Source: Paractinoplanes rishiriensis
Lineage (GTDB): Bacteria; Actinomycetota; Actinomycetes; Mycobacteriales; Micromonosporaceae
Length of the DNA: 64,000 bases
Reading direction: 5' to 3'
NCBI RefSeq assembly: GCF_016862375.1
Contig: NZ_BOMV01000106.1
Span: 1-64,000, forward strand
Each line of letters starts with the position of its first letter. The first letter of the stretch is position 1. Positions 62,433-64,000 of this stretch are shown here, piece by piece. The notes under the pieces are model-generated. The model did no database searches and had not been told where the DNA came from. It was given only the letters and a program-made list of their open reading frames with translations. The position numbers and the translations under genes are program-made.

Positions 62433-62560
62433 CAGCAAGGACCAGAACCACGATCGACCTGCGACGCCGCGGCTCTTGCCCGACTGGGTCCACAGCGGAA
62501 TGATCGACGCCGGTCAATGGCAGGTACTATAGGCCATCGGGGCGACGTGCGGGAGGGGCC

Positions 62561-63190
62561 GTGGCGCGAGCGCGGGTCGACCCGGAACAGCGCGTGGCCA
62601 CGATGGCCCGGCTGGTCGCGCTGCGTTCGGTTGGTTCGCTGACCACCGGGCACGTGCGGATGGCGGCCGCGGGCCTGGAGGTCGCCGAGCGCACGGTGTG
62701 GCGGTGGCTGGACGCGGCCGCCCCGGCGGCGGCCCGGACCCGTACACGCTGTCGGCGGCCGACCGGGAGGCCTTCGCCTACTTCCGCGGCAACATCGCCG
62801 CGGTGGCCCCGGCCCGCGCCGCGGTGGTGGGCGGGCTCGGCCAGGTGGCCGGGGCGCCGGTGCCGGACTTCCAGGTCACCGGCTGGACTGGCGCACGGCC
62901 GGTCACCGAGCGGACCCCGCAGCGGGCGTTCGAGCGCGAGCTCACGCCGGCGGAACTCGCCGCCTGGCGTACCGGGAAAGATGGCCGCCGGGCGGCCAGC
63001 GTGTACCTGACCTGGCCGGCGGCCGGCCGCAACGTGGTCTGGGAATTGGACCACAAGCAGCTGCCGATCCTGGTGCTGCCGTCGCGCGGCCCGGCGGTGT
63101 GTCCGTGGCTGACCAGCGTGATCGATGATGGCACCCGGGCGCTGGTCGGATGGGCGATCGCGTTGAACCTCAAGAAACGCGGTCTCCTGC
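62561..63190 (+). pseudogene. Mu/TniA-type transposase, frameshifted and truncated
   Basis: Begins RARVDPEQRVATMARLVALRSVGSL with HVRMAAAGLEVAERTVWRWLDAA, an N-terminal HTH. The frame shifts near 62740, then continues PDPYTLSAADREAFAYFRGN, FQVTGWTGARPVTERTPQRAF and VVWELDHKQLPILVLPSRG, with the first catalytic Asp in ELDH and VIDDGTRALVGWAIAL. Homology then stops, so the second Asp and Glu are lost. Inactive. Confidence 0.68.
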
Positions 63191-63259
63191 GCAGCCTCAA
63201 CGGACCTCACCACGCCGAGCTCCACCCCGACGTCGCATTCAGCCTCGCTCGCCACGAGT

Positions 63260-63281
63260 GCCACTGCCATCAACCTGTCGC
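63260..63281 (+). repeat. 22-bp direct repeat, copy 1 (transposon end)
   Basis: Begins GCCACTGCCATCAACC and differs from copy 2 at one position. Confidence 0.65.
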
Positions 63282-63306
63282 CGGCCACTGACAACAACTC
63301 GTCGGC

Positions 63307-63328
63307 GCCACTGCCATCAACCGGTCGC
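63307..63328 (+). repeat. 22-bp direct repeat, copy 2 (transposon end)
   Basis: Begins GCCACTGCCATCAACC, 47 bp after copy 1. Confidence 0.65.
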
Positions 63329-63565
63329 TAAACAACCGGCTCAAAGCATGAGCGGTCGGCGATACCCGCCCGGACAGTGTCGGCCACGGCCAGAAGCCGC
63401 GAACGGCCGTCCGAAGGCTAATGGTGGTCTCACAATGACGCTCAAGCCAGCATCGAGCGACGCGTTCGCCTTGGCGTGGACACCATGCGGGCTCCCGGTC
63501 CGGAGTATGAGCCGCCTGCTGAGAGCTGCGCGAAAAATGTCATAGGTGACCGCCATCCTGAGCAC

Positions 63566-63973
63566 ATGGCAGAACCCGCCACGCCAACGCCACCCAACCC
63601 TATCGAGCTATCAATCAGCGAAGCGCGCACCCGGTTCGTGCAGCTGGTGCGGCTGACCAGCCTCACCCGGCAGACAACGCTGATCGTCGATCACGGACGC
63701 CCCATCGCCGCGCTCGTCTCCCCGGACAGGTTGACGCGGGCATCGCCTGAACCCCGAGCGCTACCCGGCACACCGGCCACGGCTGCCGGATGGGCGAAGC
63801 GCCTGGAGGTCGTCCGCGAGGGTCTGCAACGCCAGCACGCCACCCGACTCGGTGAACTCACCGCCGCCCTGGACGCGACGTGGCGCATTCTGGACTCATG
63901 GCGCCCACCCGGCTCGGACCGAAGCCATGACGCCCTCAGAGCCGTCCACGCCGAGCTCCGCCGCCATCAATAG
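63566..63973 (+). CDS. Phd/YefM-family antitoxin
   Basis: A 135-residue antitoxin of the prevent-host-death family, ATG 63566. The Phd/YefM signature is IELSISEARTRFVQLVRLTS, then QTTLIVDHGRPIAALVSPDRL. A longer C-terminal helical part (LEVVREGLQRQHATRLGELT) follows and would bind and neutralise a toxin. No toxin gene is present in the 27 bases left in the window, so the partner is presumably beyond its end. It would also bind its own promoter. Confidence 0.75.
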   Translation: MAEPATPTPPNPIELSISEARTRFVQLVRLTSLTRQTTLIVDHGRPIAALVSPDRLTRASPEPRALPGTPATAAGWAKRLEVVREGLQRQHATRLGELTAALDATWRILDSWRPPGSDRSHDALRAVHAELRRHQ

Positions 63974-64000
63974 AACCATCGACGCATGTCTTGCTCAAGA

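Larger units (their letters stand above)
62510..63328 (+). mobile_element. Decayed Mu/TniA-like transposon with end repeats
   Basis: A frameshifted, truncated transposase (62561-63190) is flanked on the right by two 22-bp direct repeats (63260-63281, 63307-63328; 21 of 22 identical). On the left is an inverted partial copy at 62510-62522 (reverse complement TGCCATTGACCGG versus TGCCATCAACCGG, 11 of 13). Repeated transposase-binding sites at ends are typical of Mu/Tn7-like elements. Most of the interior is missing. Confidence 0.6.

Noticed and set aside
1..64000. tRNA or rRNA genes
   Set aside because: No T-loop GGTTCGA-type arm with an acceptor stem or rRNA-like stretch was recognised by eye; a tRNA search program would settle this.

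Overview
The window is high-GC DNA with GTG and TTG starts, strong Shine-Dalgarno sites and many 4-bp ATGA/GTGA stop-start overlaps, so it comes from an actinomycete. The FxLD-type methyltransferase remnant, the RHS protein, the DUF4238 protein and the HTH-TPR regulator suggest a filamentous or Micromonosporaceae-like genome, but I cannot name the species. Most of the window is accessory: mobile elements, conflict genes and many broken genes.

Layout. 0-5.2 kb: the 3' end of pyruvate dehydrogenase E1 (aceE), a cupin plus membrane protein pair, and a stress cluster of two tandem-domain universal stress proteins with a small SFPASDPP-motif protein. 5.4-11.3 kb (minus): a RIT-like operon of three overlapping tyrosine recombinases and a small coiled-coil protein. 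11.3-19.6 kb: a FxLD-type methyltransferase gene split by a second, Tn554-like element of about 6.7 kb (two recombinases, a DUF6262/TnpC-like protein and two cargo genes sharing a VxxGD motif), followed by a frameshifted P-loop kinase. 19.7-21.9 kb: a STAS-domain anti-sigma antagonist, a GNAT acetyltransferase and an aminoglycoside-phosphotransferase-fold kinase.

21.9-30.4 kb: a divergently controlled six-gene biosynthetic operon encoding a B12-type radical SAM protein, a MoaA/SPASM-like radical SAM protein, a PLP aminotransferase, a glycosyltransferase-like protein, a methyltransferase and a PurF-like amidophosphoribosyltransferase. An HTH-TPR regulator is encoded opposite. A 10-bp perfect inverted repeat in the divergent promoter region is a good operator candidate.

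30.5-36.9 kb: recombinase and exonuclease remnants around a HEPN-like protein and a frameshifted GHKL-ATPase/PD-(D/E)XK nuclease (conflict island 1). 36.9-43.7 kb (minus): a 2,087-residue RHS/YD-repeat toxin with a DUF6973-like tip and an overlapping putative lipoprotein immunity gene. 43.9-47.3 kb: an IS5-type remnant, a truncated HAD hydrolase, MurF and a GNAT protein. 47.9-54.5 kb: a PHP-SMC-like ATPase, then two paralogous proteins with DUF559/Vsr-like nuclease ends flanking small membrane and HTH-like proteins (conflict island 2). 55-59 kb: an ATP-dependent DNA ligase and two damaged NUDIX genes, one split by an intact IS4-family element with 18-bp inverted repeats and 8-bp target duplications. 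60-64 kb: a Xer-type integrase with a DUF4238 gene, a decayed Mu/TniA-like transposon with end repeats, and a Phd/YefM antitoxin.

No rRNA, tRNA or CRISPR array was recognised. The strongest candidates for undescribed biology are the motif-sharing cargo pair of the second element, the radical-SAM/PurF operon, and the paired nuclease locus at 50.7-54.5 kb.
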